Shown one piece after another: positions 9,241 through 20,343 of a stretch of DNA of 64,000 nt. Made by a program: the position numbers and the translations under genes. Below the pieces are notes generated by a model, which saw only the letters and a list, made by a program, of their open reading frames with translations, made no database searches and was not told the DNA's origin. How positions within the stretch are numbered: the first letter of the stretch is position 1; each line of letters starts with the position of its first letter. Location: the NCBI RefSeq assembly GCF_947500255.1, contig NZ_CANMRL010000001.1, positions 1,426,001 to 1,490,000 on the forward strand. Reading direction: 5' to 3'. This DNA comes from an uncultured Psychroserpens sp. Lineage in GTDB: Bacteria > Bacteroidota > Bacteroidia > Flavobacteriales > Flavobacteriaceae.

Positions 9241-12198
9241 ATGAACTACACTTTATCATTAAAGTTACTTCTTTTTTCATTTCTTTTTATTCCGCTACTG
9301 ACTTTCAGTCAAAACGTTACGGGTAAGATAATGGATGGAAGTACAAATTTACCTTTAGCTGGCGCTAACGTCATTATAAAGGGAACTAATACTGGAGCAC
9401 AGACAGATTTCGATGGAAATTTTTCGCTCAACGTTGATAGTTTTCCAGTAACACTTACGGTTTCTTCATTAGGTTTTGAAACTGTTGAACAAGTTGTAAA
9501 TGAGCCAGGAGTGGTAAACATAACACTCAAAGAATCTGCTACAGCACTTAATGAAATTGTTGTTACAGGTTTAGCATCTTCCACAAAGCGATCTAACTCT
9601 GCCAATGCTGTTGCTTCCATTTCTGCATCAGATCTTACTGGTGTAACTGTTCAGTCTGGTTTAGATGGTGCATTATACGGTAAGTTTAATGGCGCAGAGA
9701 TTAAAGCCAATTCTGGAGCTCCAGGAGGTGGTATTTCAATGAGACTAAGAGGTGTGACATCAATTTTTGGTGATCAACAACCGTTATTTGTTGTAGATGG
9801 GGTTTATGTAGATAACTCTTCAATTGGTTTAGGAAACAATGTTGTAAGTCAAGCTGCAGGAGGTGGTAACCCATCAACAAATCAAGATGATGCATCCAAC
9901 AGGATTGCAGATATTGATCCAGAAGATATTGAAAGTGTTGAGATTTTAAAAGGAGCTTCGGCTGCTGCGATTTATGGATCTCGAGCTGCAGGTGGAGTTG
10001 TTATTATTAAAACAAAACGAGGAAAGCAAGGTAAGCCTACCGTTCAATTCTCTCAAGTTGTAGGTTTGAGAAGCCCAACACAGCTTCTAGGTTTAAGAGA
10101 TTATACTCAAGCACAAATAACGGCACTTGGAGGACCAAGTAACCCAGCACTTAGGGATTATGAAGCAGAATTATTTGATCATACCAGAGTATCTACTACA
10201 ACAAGATTTTCTACATCTGGAGCAAAAGATGATACCGATTATTTTTTAGGTGCAACACATAGAGATGAACCTGGTTTAGTTGATAATACAGGTTATACTA
10301 AAAGTTCTGTTCGTCTTAATGTTGGACAGCGATTTAATGATTGGTTAGATATTTATGTAACGTCAAATTATATCAATTCGAAAGCCGATAGAGGATTTTT
10401 CAATAATGGTAACGCTAATAGAACAGTTGGTTATGCATTAGCATTTACATATCCTTGGGAAGATTTATCACCAGTTAATGGTGTTTATCCTCAAGGTGGA
10501 GCAGGATCTAATGTGTTAGAGACAGTTGCCTTAACAACCAATAGAGAGGAAGTGAATAGATTTATTGGAAGTGCGAAATCAAACATTAAATTATTGACTA
10601 CAGATCAGCACAGATTAAAACTTGTTCTTGAAGGTGGTTTCGATCAATATACCTTAAGAACTACGAGTATTTTCCCTAAATCCTTATCATACTTCGCTTC
10701 GCCTACATCTTTAGGAGGTGTGTCGATTTCTGGTACAACGATTAATACAAATTATAACTTATCTGCATTCTTAGTTCACAATTTTGATTTGGATAACGGA
10801 TTGAGTTTTACGACGCAATTAGGTAGTTTCTATCAAGACTTTGATCGTAATACAGTAATCACTATTGCAACAGGTTTAAATGGCTCGCAAACCAATTTAG
10901 GTCAGTCAACCAACGTGTCAACACAACAAATTATTAGACCGCAACAGGATACAGGGTTCTTTGTTCAAGAAGAAATCAACTATAATGATCAAATCATTGG
11001 TACTATAGGTCTTAGAGGTGATAAGTCGACAAACAATGGAGACGCCAATAAAATGTATTATTACCCTAAAGCTAATTTAGCAGTAAACATACATAAGTTT
11101 GATTTTTGGAGTTTGGATGAAGTTAGTTATCTAAAACCAAGAATAGCTTATGGAGAAGCTGGACGATTTTCAAATTTCAACGACAGATTTACGCCAATGA
11201 ATCCTCAGTTTATTGGAGGACAATCTGGTTTAAGTCCAGGAAACTTACGAGGAAACCCTAATGTAGGACCAGAGCGACAGTCTGAATTAGAATACGGTCT
11301 TGATTTCGGGTTATTAGATAGCCGATTAAATTTTGAGATTTCATTTTACAATAAAAAGATTGATGATCTTTTAATTCAGTCTCAAGTGCCAACCACAACA
11401 GGATTTACAAATCAGGTAGTCAATGGAGGTGAGTTGGAAAATAAAGGTATTGAACTTGGCTTAAATGCCAATATCATGGAAAAAGATGATTTCTCATGGA
11501 AAGCAGGAATAAAATGGTGGAAAAATAAATCTGAAGTGACGCGTTTAGATGTACCTTCATTTACAACTGGTGGTTTTGCTGCTTCTCTTGGTACATTTTT
11601 AATTCAAGAAGGAAAAAGTGCGACTCAAATTGTTGGTACGTTTGATGCCACGGCATTTACACCTGAAGAAATTGCAGCTAGAGATCCAGAAGGAGATGGT
11701 TTCTTTGTCTATGGAAATGCTGAACCAGATTTCCAAATGTCATGGTTTAATGAAATCAATTATAAAAGGTTTGATTTCACATTCCTATGGCACTGGAAAA
11801 AAGGTGGTGATAATATCAACCTAACAACTCTATTATATGATTTAGCTGGAACAACTTGGGATTATAACGACACAGGTTTAGATCCGAGTGGTCAGTTATC
11901 TAATGGAGATTATCGTGCAAGTCAGGCCTTTGTTAATCCAGACCCAGTTATTGAAGATGCAGGATATTTAAAACTAAGAGAAGTTGGTGTGTTTTACACT
12001 TTACCTAGCGATTTAATAAAGTATGCTAATCAAATTCGAGTAGGAGTTTCAGGTAGAAACTTAATCAACATTTTTGATTATAACAGTTATGATCCAGAGG
12101 TTTCAAATTTTGGAAACAATGTCTTAGGAAATAACGTTGAGGTTACACCTTATCCAACATCGAAGTTTGTAAACTTTCACTTAAATGTCACGTTCTAA
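9241..12198 (+). CDS. SusC/RagA-family TonB-linked outer membrane protein
   Basis: Carboxypeptidase-D-like N-terminal domain, plug motif (LNEIVVTGLASSTKRSNSANAVASI), DIESVEILKGASAAAIYGSRAAGGVVIIKTKRG. Confidence 0.96.
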   Translation: MNYTLSLKLLLFSFLFIPLLTFSQNVTGKIMDGSTNLPLAGANVIIKGTNTGAQTDFDGNFSLNVDSFPVTLTVSSLGFETVEQVVNEPGVVNITLKESATALNEIVVTGLASSTKRSNSANAVASISASDLTGVTVQSGLDGALYGKFNGAEIKANSGAPGGGISMRLRGVTSIFGDQQPLFVVDGVYVDNSSIGLGNNVVSQAAGGGNPSTNQDDASNRIADIDPEDIESVEILKGASAAAIYGSRAAGGVVIIKTKRGKQGKPTVQFSQVVGLRSPTQLLGLRDYTQAQITALGGPSNPALRDYEAELFDHTRVSTTTRFSTSGAKDDTDYFLGATHRDEPGLVDNTGYTKSSVRLNVGQRFNDWLDIYVTSNYINSKADRGFFNNGNANRTVGYALAFTYPWEDLSPVNGVYPQGGAGSNVLETVALTTNREEVNRFIGSAKSNIKLLTTDQHRLKLVLEGGFDQYTLRTTSIFPKSLSYFASPTSLGGVSISGTTINTNYNLSAFLVHNFDLDNGLSFTTQLGSFYQDFDRNTVITIATGLNGSQTNLGQSTNVSTQQIIRPQQDTGFFVQEEINYNDQIIGTIGLRGDKSTNNGDANKMYYYPKANLAVNIHKFDFWSLDEVSYLKPRIAYGEAGRFSNFNDRFTPMNPQFIGGQSGLSPGNLRGNPNVGPERQSELEYGLDFGLLDSRLNFEISFYNKKIDDLLIQSQVPTTTGFTNQVVNGGELENKGIELGLNANIMEKDDFSWKAGIKWWKNKSEVTRLDVPSFTTGGFAASLGTFLIQEGKSATQIVGTFDATAFTPEEIAARDPEGDGFFVYGNAEPDFQMSWFNEINYKRFDFTFLWHWKKGGDNINLTTLLYDLAGTTWDYNDTGLDPSGQLSNGDYRASQAFVNPDPVIEDAGYLKLREVGVFYTLPSDLIKYANQIRVGVSGRNLINIFDYNSYDPEVSNFGNNVLGNNVEVTPYPTSKFVNFHLNVTF

Positions 12199-12210
12199 AA
12201 AAATAATATT

Positions 12211-13524
12211 ATGAAAAATAGAATTATAAAAATGATCTTTTTTACACTGGCCTTTTCTTTTGCTGGATGTCAATTAGATGAAATACAAAATCCAAATGCA
12301 CCTTCCGTAGGAAGTTTTGCAAATGGTGCTAGTCAAGCAGATATTCAATTATTAGCTTCAGGTCTTGAGGCAGTAATGAGAAATGATTTAGCTTTTCATT
12401 ATGATACTGTAAGTATTCTCGGAAGAGAGTATTATGATTTAACAGGTGTTGACCCTCGTTATACAGGTGAGCTTTTAAAAGGACCTTTAGATAATAATGG
12501 TTTTTTAACAACCAGAGCATTTGCTGCTTGGTATAAAGTTGTTAAATCTGCTAATATACTAATTGAGGCAGTTGAGAATTCCTCGGCTGGATTCACCGAT
12601 GAGGTCAAGAATAGTTATTATGGTTACGCAAAAACATTAAAAGCATATGCACTTTTAATGGTAGCAAATAGGCAGTATACTAATGGTATTCGACTTGATG
12701 TAGAAGATCCAGATAACCTTGGCCCTTTTGTAGGCTACACTGAAGCACTTACAGGAATCATGGCTTTATTAAATGAAGCAAATGACGATCTATCTAGTGC
12801 GTCTGGAAATTTCGATTTTAGTATTAGTTCTGGTTTTGCTGGATTTAATACAGCAACAACGTATAGACAGTTTAATAGAGCGGTTGCCGCTAGGGTTGCA
12901 TTATACCAAGGAAATAATACTATGGTGTTATCTTTATTAGGAAATTCCTTTTTTGATATTAATGGTGATTTATTTAATGGTCCAGCACATATTTTCGGAC
13001 TTACAGGTAATGATATCGTTAACGCTCAATTTCATGTTCAAGGGCAATCTGGACAAGAGTTCATGATACATGACTCATGGGTTGCAGATGCCGAAGCTGG
13101 TGATACTAGAGTTACCGAAAAATCTTTTCAACTTCCAGGCGGAACTATGTTTGATGGTCTTTCAGCAGATTATCAAATAGCCGTTTACGATACCAATGTA
13201 GATCCAGTATATCTTATCAGAAATGAAGAGCTTATTTTGATGTACGCTGAAGCTAATATTGGAACCGATAATCCAGAAACCGTAGCTGCAATAAATAGAG
13301 TGAGAAATGCTGCAGGATTGGGAGATTATGCAGGCAACCCAACTGATGCTACAGAATTGTTAGAAGAAGTATTAAGACAACGACGATATTCTCTTTTAGC
13401 TGAAGGCCATAGATGGATTGATCTTAGAAGATTGAATAGATTAAATGAAACATATATTCCTCTTGATAGAGCAGGAGACAATATAATTGACGCATTTCCT
13501 ACACCATTTACTGAAAATGAATAG
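12211..13524 (+). CDS. SusD/RagB-family surface nutrient-binding lipoprotein
   Basis: Lipoprotein signal (FSFAGCQLDE), C-terminal LLEEVLRQRRYSLLAEGHRWIDLRRLNRL signature, directly downstream of SusC. Confidence 0.93.
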   Translation: MKNRIIKMIFFTLAFSFAGCQLDEIQNPNAPSVGSFANGASQADIQLLASGLEAVMRNDLAFHYDTVSILGREYYDLTGVDPRYTGELLKGPLDNNGFLTTRAFAAWYKVVKSANILIEAVENSSAGFTDEVKNSYYGYAKTLKAYALLMVANRQYTNGIRLDVEDPDNLGPFVGYTEALTGIMALLNEANDDLSSASGNFDFSISSGFAGFNTATTYRQFNRAVAARVALYQGNNTMVLSLLGNSFFDINGDLFNGPAHIFGLTGNDIVNAQFHVQGQSGQEFMIHDSWVADAEAGDTRVTEKSFQLPGGTMFDGLSADYQIAVYDTNVDPVYLIRNEELILMYAEANIGTDNPETVAAINRVRNAAGLGDYAGNPTDATELLEEVLRQRRYSLLAEGHRWIDLRRLNRLNETYIPLDRAGDNIIDAFPTPFTENE

Positions 13525-13548
13525 GTAATTATAGAGTAGTTTAAATCA

Positions 13549-13577
13549 AAAGCCTCAACTAAATGTTGAGGCTTTTT
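13549..13577 (+). terminator. Intrinsic terminator after susD
   Basis: AGCCTCAAC-taaat-GTTGAGGCT followed by TTTTT. Confidence 0.85.
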
Positions 13578-13650
13578 CGCTATTAATCAAAACCTTTTCT
13601 AATTCCCTAAAAGGTTTATCGCACATTGATATAAAATCAAATGTGTATCG

Positions 13651-16600
13651 TTAGACTTGACCTTCAAGTCTTTTATCCATATTAAACGTTTCTGTTTCCA
13701 AAAGCTCTGTTTCTGTATTCGTATTTGCACCTTTCATCCACATTTTTAAACGTGTTACTAAATAAAATAAGATAGGAACAACAATTAAAGTTAAGAACGT
13801 TGCAATGAACAACCCGTAAATTACAGTCCAAGCTAATGGTCCCCAAAATATAACGTTGTCACCACCTACATAAATGTTAGGGTTAAACTCGCTAAACAGT
13901 GTAAAGAAATTAATATTTAAGCCAGTAGCTAATGGTATCAATCCTAAAATAGTAGTGATGGCTGTAAGTAATACTGGACGTAAACGTGCTTTACCTCCTT
14001 TAACAATAGCGTCTAATAAATCATCTTTTTCTAAATACTCATCGTCATCTAAATCTCTTTTTAGCTTCTTTCTGTCTACCAGTAGCTGGGTATAATCCAG
14101 AAGTACTACACCATTATTTACTACAATACCTGCAAGTGAGATGATTCCCATCATGGTCATCATAATAACAAAGGCTTTTCCTGTTATGATCAAACCTCCA
14201 AATACACCAATAAGACTCAAGAAAATGGCTAGCATAATGATTCCTGGTTTTGATACAGAGTTAAACTGAAATATGAGTAGAAAGAAAATTAAACCAAGAC
14301 CAATAAAAAACGCAGACATCAAAAATGCCATTTGCTTGTTTTGCTCTTCTATTTGACCTGTGTAATCAATTTTAACATCATTGGGTTTGTCATTAAAAGA
14401 CTTCATTTCGTTCTGAATTTCGGTAACGATAGCACCAGCATCTGTATAGCCTGCAGCTAATGCAGAGTAAACAGTTACAACACGTTTCACGTCTTTATGC
14501 TTAATGGCACTAAACCCTGAAGAATTACTTTGACTCGCTACGGCAGACACAGGAATCTCCTTTATTTGACCAGAAGCCATATCTCTAAACGTAATCTTCT
14601 GATTGAAAATAGCACTTTTATTATATCGATTCTCTTCATTAAATCGTACATAGATATCATAATCATCTCCATCTTCTTTATAAATTCCGGCTTTAGCTCC
14701 AAAAATAGCATTACGTAATTGTTGTCCTACTTGACCTGAGGTAATCCCTAACTCACCAGCTTTTTTACGATCTACATTAACTTGCATAGAAGGTTTTGAG
14801 CGGTTCACATCAATTTTTAACTCTTCAATACCTTGGATATTTTTGGTATTAATGAAGTCACGCATTTTTTCGGCAGTAGCAATGAGTTCTTCATAATTTT
14901 TACCTTCTAACTCTATATTGATTGGATAACCTGCTGGAGGTCCAACAGCATCTTTTTCAACAGAAATTGCAACACCAGGATAAATACCATCCAAGGCATC
15001 TTGCACTTTTTTTAAGAGTTCATTACTATCAGCACCTTTTCTAAATTTATATTCGCGCATAGTCGCTGTGATCTTTCCACGATGCGGCATTTCGGCAGCA
15101 GAACCACCATCGGTTTGAGGATTTCCTGCACCTTCACCTACTTGGGATACAGCACTTTCGGTTAAGAAATTGTAACCATCATTGACATAGGTATTTTCAT
15201 TAATAATGTTGTATACACGCTGTTCAATGTCTTTAGTAATGGCATTAGTTTTTTTAATGTCTGTACCTTCAGGGTATTCGATGTAAACTATAATTTGGTT
15301 TGGCGTGTTATCAGGAAAGAATTCAACCTTTGTACGTTGACTAGCAACTGAGCCACCAAAACTTGCAAAAGCTATAAATAATAACACTACAGTACCTACA
15401 GTAATAAAAATTGGACGTTTCTTTCCTAATGCACCACGAAGTATTTTTTCATAAAAACGTTCCCATTTAGGCAATGTTTTAGACTGAAAATTATTAGCCC
15501 ATTTTCTAAGAAATAAGCGGTATGCCCAGAGTAAGATTGCTGTAAATACCATAACAGTACCTAATCCTCGATATGCACCACCAAAGAATATTATTGTCAA
15601 ACCTATGATTCCTAAAATAGCTGAAACCTTTATAATTTGCTTTAACGGCATTTCTTTGTCTTCAATGGTCATGTATCGAGATACTAATACCGAATTGAAG
15701 AAAATAGCAACAAACAATGATGATCCTAAAACTACAGAAAGTGTCACAGGGAAATAAATCATAAATTGCCCCATTACACCAGGCCAAAGCCCTAATGGCA
15801 CAAATGCAGCAACCGTTGTTAAGGTTGATATAATAATTGGAAACGCAATTTCACCAATACCTTTTTTTGCGGCTTCAATACGACTCATGCCTTCTTTTTC
15901 CATCAAGCGATAAACATTCTCAACAACCACAATACCATTGTCAACTAACATACCAAGTCCCATAATTAATCCGAACAGAATCATGGTATTCATAGTATAT
16001 CCTAAAAGGTTTAGAATCATTAACGACATGAACATCGACATTGGAATTGCAAATCCAACAAACAAGGCGTTTTTAAATCCTAAGAAAAACATTAAAACGG
16101 TTACTACTAGAATAATACCGAAAATGATGTTGTTTACAAGGTCATCTACTTGTCCGATTGTTTTTTCAGATTGATCGTTTGCAATGCTCACTTTTAGATC
16201 TGGAGGAAACACATTGGCAACAGCATCATCAACCATAACCTGAATTTTATCAGCAGCATCCACCATGTTTTTTCCTGCTCGTTTTTTTACGTCGAGCATC
16301 ACAACTGGATCACCAAACTCTCTTGCATAGGTTGTTTTATCTTCATCTTTAAATGTAACCTTTGCGATATCTTTTAAGTAAATAGGATTATTGCGTTCAC
16401 TCTTAACTACAAAGTTCTCCAATTCTTCTGGATTATCAATTTCACCTAGAATTCTGATTGTACGACGTTGTCCGCTTGAAATTAAATTACCAGCAGACAT
16501 AGTCATGTTTTCATTACTAATCGTTTGAATAATATCGTTAAAGCTCACTTGTGCAGCCATCATTTTGTAAATATCTACAGCTACTTCTACTTCTTTATCT

Positions 16601-17193
16601 TGAGCACCTCTAATATCAACTTGTTTAATTTCTTGTAAGCCTTCTATTTCATCTTCAAGATATTCTCCAAATGATTTAAGCACATCTACAGGATAGTCAC
16701 CAGAGATATTAATGTTGAGGATTGGAATTTCCTCAGACATACTCAAATCAAATACATTTGGTTCAACTTTAGCACCATTAAAGGTTGGCCAATCTTCACT
16801 AGCTGTTTCAGAATCTACCTCATCCTTTACTTTTTGTTTAGCTGCTTCTACCGAAATATTCTCATCAAATTCAACAATAACAATTGAGTAGTCTTCTTGT
16901 GATGTTGAAGTAATCTCAACCACATTACTCACAGTTTTTAGTTGATCTTCGATTGGATCTGTGATTAACTTTTCAATGTCCTCGGCAGTATTTCCAGGAT
17001 ATACAGAACTGATGTAGATTTTAGTTTCTTTAATCTCTGGGAAGTTTTCACGAGGCATACTAAAGTAAGCACTTGCGCCTAAGATTAGGATAAGCGTAAT
17101 TAATACATACATCGTGGTTTTATTATTAATAGCCCACGACGATAGTATAAATTCCTTATCTACTTTTTTCTTTTTTTTGTCTTTTTTGCTCAT
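13651..17193 (-). CDS. Efflux RND transporter permease (AcrB/CusA-like)
   Basis: 1180 aa; GLIMGLGMLVDNGIVVVENVYR, periplasmic docking loops, two 6-TM halves. Confidence 0.95.
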   Translation of the reverse strand: MSKKDKKKKKVDKEFILSSWAINNKTTMYVLITLILILGASAYFSMPRENFPEIKETKIYISSVYPGNTAEDIEKLITDPIEDQLKTVSNVVEITSTSQEDYSIVIVEFDENISVEAAKQKVKDEVDSETASEDWPTFNGAKVEPNVFDLSMSEEIPILNINISGDYPVDVLKSFGEYLEDEIEGLQEIKQVDIRGAQDKEVEVAVDIYKMMAAQVSFNDIIQTISNENMTMSAGNLISSGQRRTIRILGEIDNPEELENFVVKSERNNPIYLKDIAKVTFKDEDKTTYAREFGDPVVMLDVKKRAGKNMVDAADKIQVMVDDAVANVFPPDLKVSIANDQSEKTIGQVDDLVNNIIFGIILVVTVLMFFLGFKNALFVGFAIPMSMFMSLMILNLLGYTMNTMILFGLIMGLGMLVDNGIVVVENVYRLMEKEGMSRIEAAKKGIGEIAFPIIISTLTTVAAFVPLGLWPGVMGQFMIYFPVTLSVVLGSSLFVAIFFNSVLVSRYMTIEDKEMPLKQIIKVSAILGIIGLTIIFFGGAYRGLGTVMVFTAILLWAYRLFLRKWANNFQSKTLPKWERFYEKILRGALGKKRPIFITVGTVVLLFIAFASFGGSVASQRTKVEFFPDNTPNQIIVYIEYPEGTDIKKTNAITKDIEQRVYNIINENTYVNDGYNFLTESAVSQVGEGAGNPQTDGGSAAEMPHRGKITATMREYKFRKGADSNELLKKVQDALDGIYPGVAISVEKDAVGPPAGYPINIELEGKNYEELIATAEKMRDFINTKNIQGIEELKIDVNRSKPSMQVNVDRKKAGELGITSGQVGQQLRNAIFGAKAGIYKEDGDDYDIYVRFNEENRYNKSAIFNQKITFRDMASGQIKEIPVSAVASQSNSSGFSAIKHKDVKRVVTVYSALAAGYTDAGAIVTEIQNEMKSFNDKPNDVKIDYTGQIEEQNKQMAFLMSAFFIGLGLIFFLLIFQFNSVSKPGIIMLAIFLSLIGVFGGLIITGKAFVIMMTMMGIISLAGIVVNNGVVLLDYTQLLVDRKKLKRDLDDDEYLEKDDLLDAIVKGGKARLRPVLLTAITTILGLIPLATGLNINFFTLFSEFNPNIYVGGDNVIFWGPLAWTVIYGLFIATFLTLIVVPILFYLVTRLKMWMKGANTNTETELLETETFNMDKRLEGQV

Positions 17194-17206
17194 TGCAATC
17201 TCAGGT

Positions 17207-18397
17207 TTAGTCGTTAGTAGAATCGTTTGTTTCGAGGATAAGAATCTTAACTTCTTGACCGTCTTTTACACTTCTTGCACCTTCTTGTATGATTTCGTCA
17301 TTATTGGTTAATCCAGAAAGAACTTCAATGTAATCGCCTTGTGTTTTTCCAGTTTCAATAAAAGCACGTTTAGCTGTTGCTTTATTATCAGACTTATTAG
17401 TAATTGTATATACATACTGTTGGCCTTCGGCGTTTTCTGAAATAATACTCAAAGGAATAAGTATGGCTTTTTCATTTGTGTAATCGTTAATTTTCAGTTT
17501 TGCAGTAAGGTTTGGCTTGATATTTTTATTAGTATTCGGAATCGTAACTTCAACTTTAAACGTTCGGTTAGCTGGATTGATAAAGCTTCCCGCTTGACGT
17601 ACCTTTGCTTCCATAGTAGTATCTAGAACAGGAAATTCTACTTCTACCATTTTACCTTCGGTCACGTTGGTAATGTAGCTTTCAGGAACATCAGTTTCAA
17701 TGTACATCTCATCCAAATTCACTATTCTAAACAATTGCGATTGTCCAGGAGCAACAACACTTCCTTGTTCTGTAATTACATCATCAATAGTACCAGAAAA
17801 AGGAGCTTTAACAACTGTTCTAGCCACTTGTTGCTGTAATTGATTAACCGCTTTTTGTTGTGCTTCATAATTAGACTTGGCTTGTAAAAATTGAATTTCA
17901 CTTCCTATATTTTGGTCCCATAAGCGTTTTTGTCGCTCGAACGTGGTTTTTGCTAAATCGGCTTGGATTTGTAATTGGGCCACTTGCTGACTTAATCCGC
18001 CATCATCAATTTTAGCTAAGGTTTGACCTTTTGAAACTTTTTGCCCTTCTTTAACAAATACACTTGTCATTACACCAGAGTATTCTGGGTAAATCACTAA
18101 GTTTTTCTTTGTATCCACATTTCCTTGTAATTCTACATAATGTGTAAATACACTTTCTTTTGCAGGAAAAGTGGTAATCAATGGAATTTTCTCTTGAGGA
18201 TCTAATTCTTTGATTTTAGAACTTAGTTGCTTCAATTGTTCGGCGAGTGCTTGTTGTTGAGCATCGAGTTCGGTTTTCTTTTGACGAATTTGTTCTAGGT
18301 CATTAGAAGCAATGATGTCTTCTACACTTTGTGTTTTCTCATTTCCGCAGGAAAACAATACAAGAGCGACTAGTGATAAAGTTATAATATGTTTCAT
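17207..18397 (-). CDS. Efflux RND periplasmic adaptor subunit (membrane fusion protein)
   Basis: Lipoprotein signal, biotinyl-lipoyl-like VFVKEGQKVSKGQTLAKIDDGGL, coiled coil, GTIDDVITEQGSVVAPGQ. Confidence 0.94.
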   Translation of the reverse strand: MKHIITLSLVALVLFSCGNEKTQSVEDIIASNDLEQIRQKKTELDAQQQALAEQLKQLSSKIKELDPQEKIPLITTFPAKESVFTHYVELQGNVDTKKNLVIYPEYSGVMTSVFVKEGQKVSKGQTLAKIDDGGLSQQVAQLQIQADLAKTTFERQKRLWDQNIGSEIQFLQAKSNYEAQQKAVNQLQQQVARTVVKAPFSGTIDDVITEQGSVVAPGQSQLFRIVNLDEMYIETDVPESYITNVTEGKMVEVEFPVLDTTMEAKVRQAGSFINPANRTFKVEVTIPNTNKNIKPNLTAKLKINDYTNEKAILIPLSIISENAEGQQYVYTITNKSDNKATAKRAFIETGKTQGDYIEVLSGLTNNDEIIQEGARSVKDGQEVKILILETNDSTND

Positions 18398-18408
18398 TTG
18401 AATAGTGT

Positions 18409-19725
18409 TTAATTGTTGATTGGTGAATTAAGTACAGTTTCTAATTCGGCTTTTGAATTGATAACATCAAGCATGGCTTGAAGTAATTCTTGTTGAGCGG
18501 AGTATAATTGAGTTTGCGCTTGACGAAGCTCAAAACTTGAACCAATACCTTCAAAAAATTTGGTTTGATTTTTTTGTTCGATTCGCTCGGCAAGTGCTAA
18601 ATTTTCTTTTTTATTTTCGTAATCTTCAATTGCAAACTGATAATTGCTTTTTGATGACGCGATCTCAAGTTGAATTTTTTGTGCTGTTTCGGTTAAATCA
18701 TTTTGTGCTTTTTCGAGATTAATAGCGGCTCTTTGCGTTGAAGCACTTCGCATACCTGAACTAAAAATTGGAATTTTCATCGATACGCCAAATATTGACG
18801 ATCCGAACCATTGTTCACTACTACTTGTGAAGTTGAACGCTTCTCTGTTTGCAGTATATGCTCCATTTATAAAAGCATCTAAGGTAGGTAAGGCTTTACT
18901 TTTTTCTAACTTTAACAAAAGCTCTTTTGAACGTTTATCATTTTCAGAAATCTTATAATCAATGGTGTTTTGAACATTGTCCTCAACAGTTAAAAGATCT
19001 AAAAGGGTGTTTTGGTCTGTTAAACTTTCGAGGTTGTCTGTTAATGTCGTTTTAGAGTGAACATCAATACCAAGCGTAATATTTAGCATTTGATAAGCTA
19101 AATCTTTCAATCTTGTTGTATTGTTTAAATTACTTCTAACACCTGATAATGTAATCTGTAATTGCTCTACACTTTCTTCTTCCTCAAGACCATTTTCATA
19201 AATCTTAGTGGTTTCATCTAAGTTTTTTTCTAAAACGGCAATGTTTCTGTCAAAGATATTAATGCTTTCTTCAGCCAATAAAACATTACCATAAGCATTG
19301 ATCACGGCTTTTCTAATCTCCAAATCGGTTTTTTCCTTAGCATTTTTAGAAATTTCTAAAAATACTTTTGCCGATTGTAAACCAACTAAGTAAGAGCCAT
19401 CAAAAAGTTTTTGATTTAATGTGGCTGTGGCAACCAAAGAATGTTTTGGTCCAGCTTCAATGATTTGGTCTCCGAAAACGAAAACGTTTCTTTTTATGGC
19501 ATTTTGATAATCGACTTGACCACTTAATTGCGGTAAACCAGTTGCAATTGTCTCCCATTTTTGCTTTATAGCTGCGTCGACGTCATAGGCCGCATTTTTC
19601 GCAGTTCTGTTGTTCTCTAAAGCATAATCTATGGCTTCCTGTAAAGAGAAACTTTGAGGAGTTTCTTGAGAAAATCCGTTATAAAACAGATGTATGCTTA
19701 AAAATAATATGAGTGTTTGTCTCAT
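18409..19725 (-). CDS. TolC-family outer membrane efflux protein
   Basis: Signal peptide plus SLQEAIDYALENNRTAKNA and coiled-coil repeats; operon with MFP and RND. Confidence 0.93.
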   Translation of the reverse strand: MRQTLILFLSIHLFYNGFSQETPQSFSLQEAIDYALENNRTAKNAAYDVDAAIKQKWETIATGLPQLSGQVDYQNAIKRNVFVFGDQIIEAGPKHSLVATATLNQKLFDGSYLVGLQSAKVFLEISKNAKEKTDLEIRKAVINAYGNVLLAEESINIFDRNIAVLEKNLDETTKIYENGLEEEESVEQLQITLSGVRSNLNNTTRLKDLAYQMLNITLGIDVHSKTTLTDNLESLTDQNTLLDLLTVEDNVQNTIDYKISENDKRSKELLLKLEKSKALPTLDAFINGAYTANREAFNFTSSSEQWFGSSIFGVSMKIPIFSSGMRSASTQRAAINLEKAQNDLTETAQKIQLEIASSKSNYQFAIEDYENKKENLALAERIEQKNQTKFFEGIGSSFELRQAQTQLYSAQQELLQAMLDVINSKAELETVLNSPINN

Positions 19726-19728
19726 AGT

Positions 19729-20334
19729 TTATGATTGATTTTTTGTTATAAATTGATTTAATATTTTGAATCCTTTTTCAGTAACAATGGCTCTTAAGTG
19801 GTATTCGAGATAACTTTCCATAAGGTATTCCATGGGGAATTTTTGATTTGGAAAAATGGCACCATCCTTTATTCCAGTCATCCCATTAAAGTACATTCTA
19901 GAAATAAAGTCAACATCAATACTATCTCTAAAAAGACCTGTGTCAACACCATCTTGTAAACTTTCTTGAACGGATTCATGCATTTTCTCAAATTGCTTGA
20001 TTTTTAGCATGCTATAAATCTGTGGATAATATTTTCTTAGCTGGTATTGCGGTGACGATTTCTCATTTTTTAAATGATGCATTACAAACATTTTTATGTC
20101 GTATAGTTCTTCAATCGGATTTTTTGAAGCCTCACAAATATCATCTATACCCTCGCAAATGGTTTCAAATAGATAAAATGTTACGGTTTCTACAAGTTTG
20201 GTTTTATTACTAAAATGAACATAGATCGTTTTTTTTGAGATCCCCATTTCATTAGCTATATCATCCATTGTTACACTTTTAAAACCAAGTGTAAGAAAGA
20301 GTTCGGTGGACTTATGTATTATTTTTTGTCTCAT
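19729..20334 (-). CDS. TetR/AcrR-family transcriptional regulator
   Basis: MRQKIIHKSTELFLTLGFKSVTMDDIANEMGISKKTIYVHFSNKTKLVETV HTH. Start at 20334 preferred over 20373 because a TAccTTTG promoter element lies between them. Confidence 0.93.
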   Translation of the reverse strand: MRQKIIHKSTELFLTLGFKSVTMDDIANEMGISKKTIYVHFSNKTKLVETVTFYLFETICEGIDDICEASKNPIEELYDIKMFVMHHLKNEKSSPQYQLRKYYPQIYSMLKIKQFEKMHESVQESLQDGVDTGLFRDSIDVDFISRMYFNGMTGIKDGAIFPNQKFPMEYLMESYLEYHLRAIVTEKGFKILNQFITKNQS

Positions 20335-20343
20335 AATCAGGTG

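Noticed and set aside
9309-9620. 103-aa antisense ORF within susC
   Set aside because: Fully inside a well-supported CDS on the other strand, no independent signals.
13589-13643. Two weak inverted repeats (AAACCTTTT/AAAAGGTTT; CACATTGAT/ATCAAATGTG) after the RND gene
   Set aside because: Likely an ordinary operon-end terminator region; no strong T tract and no further pattern.
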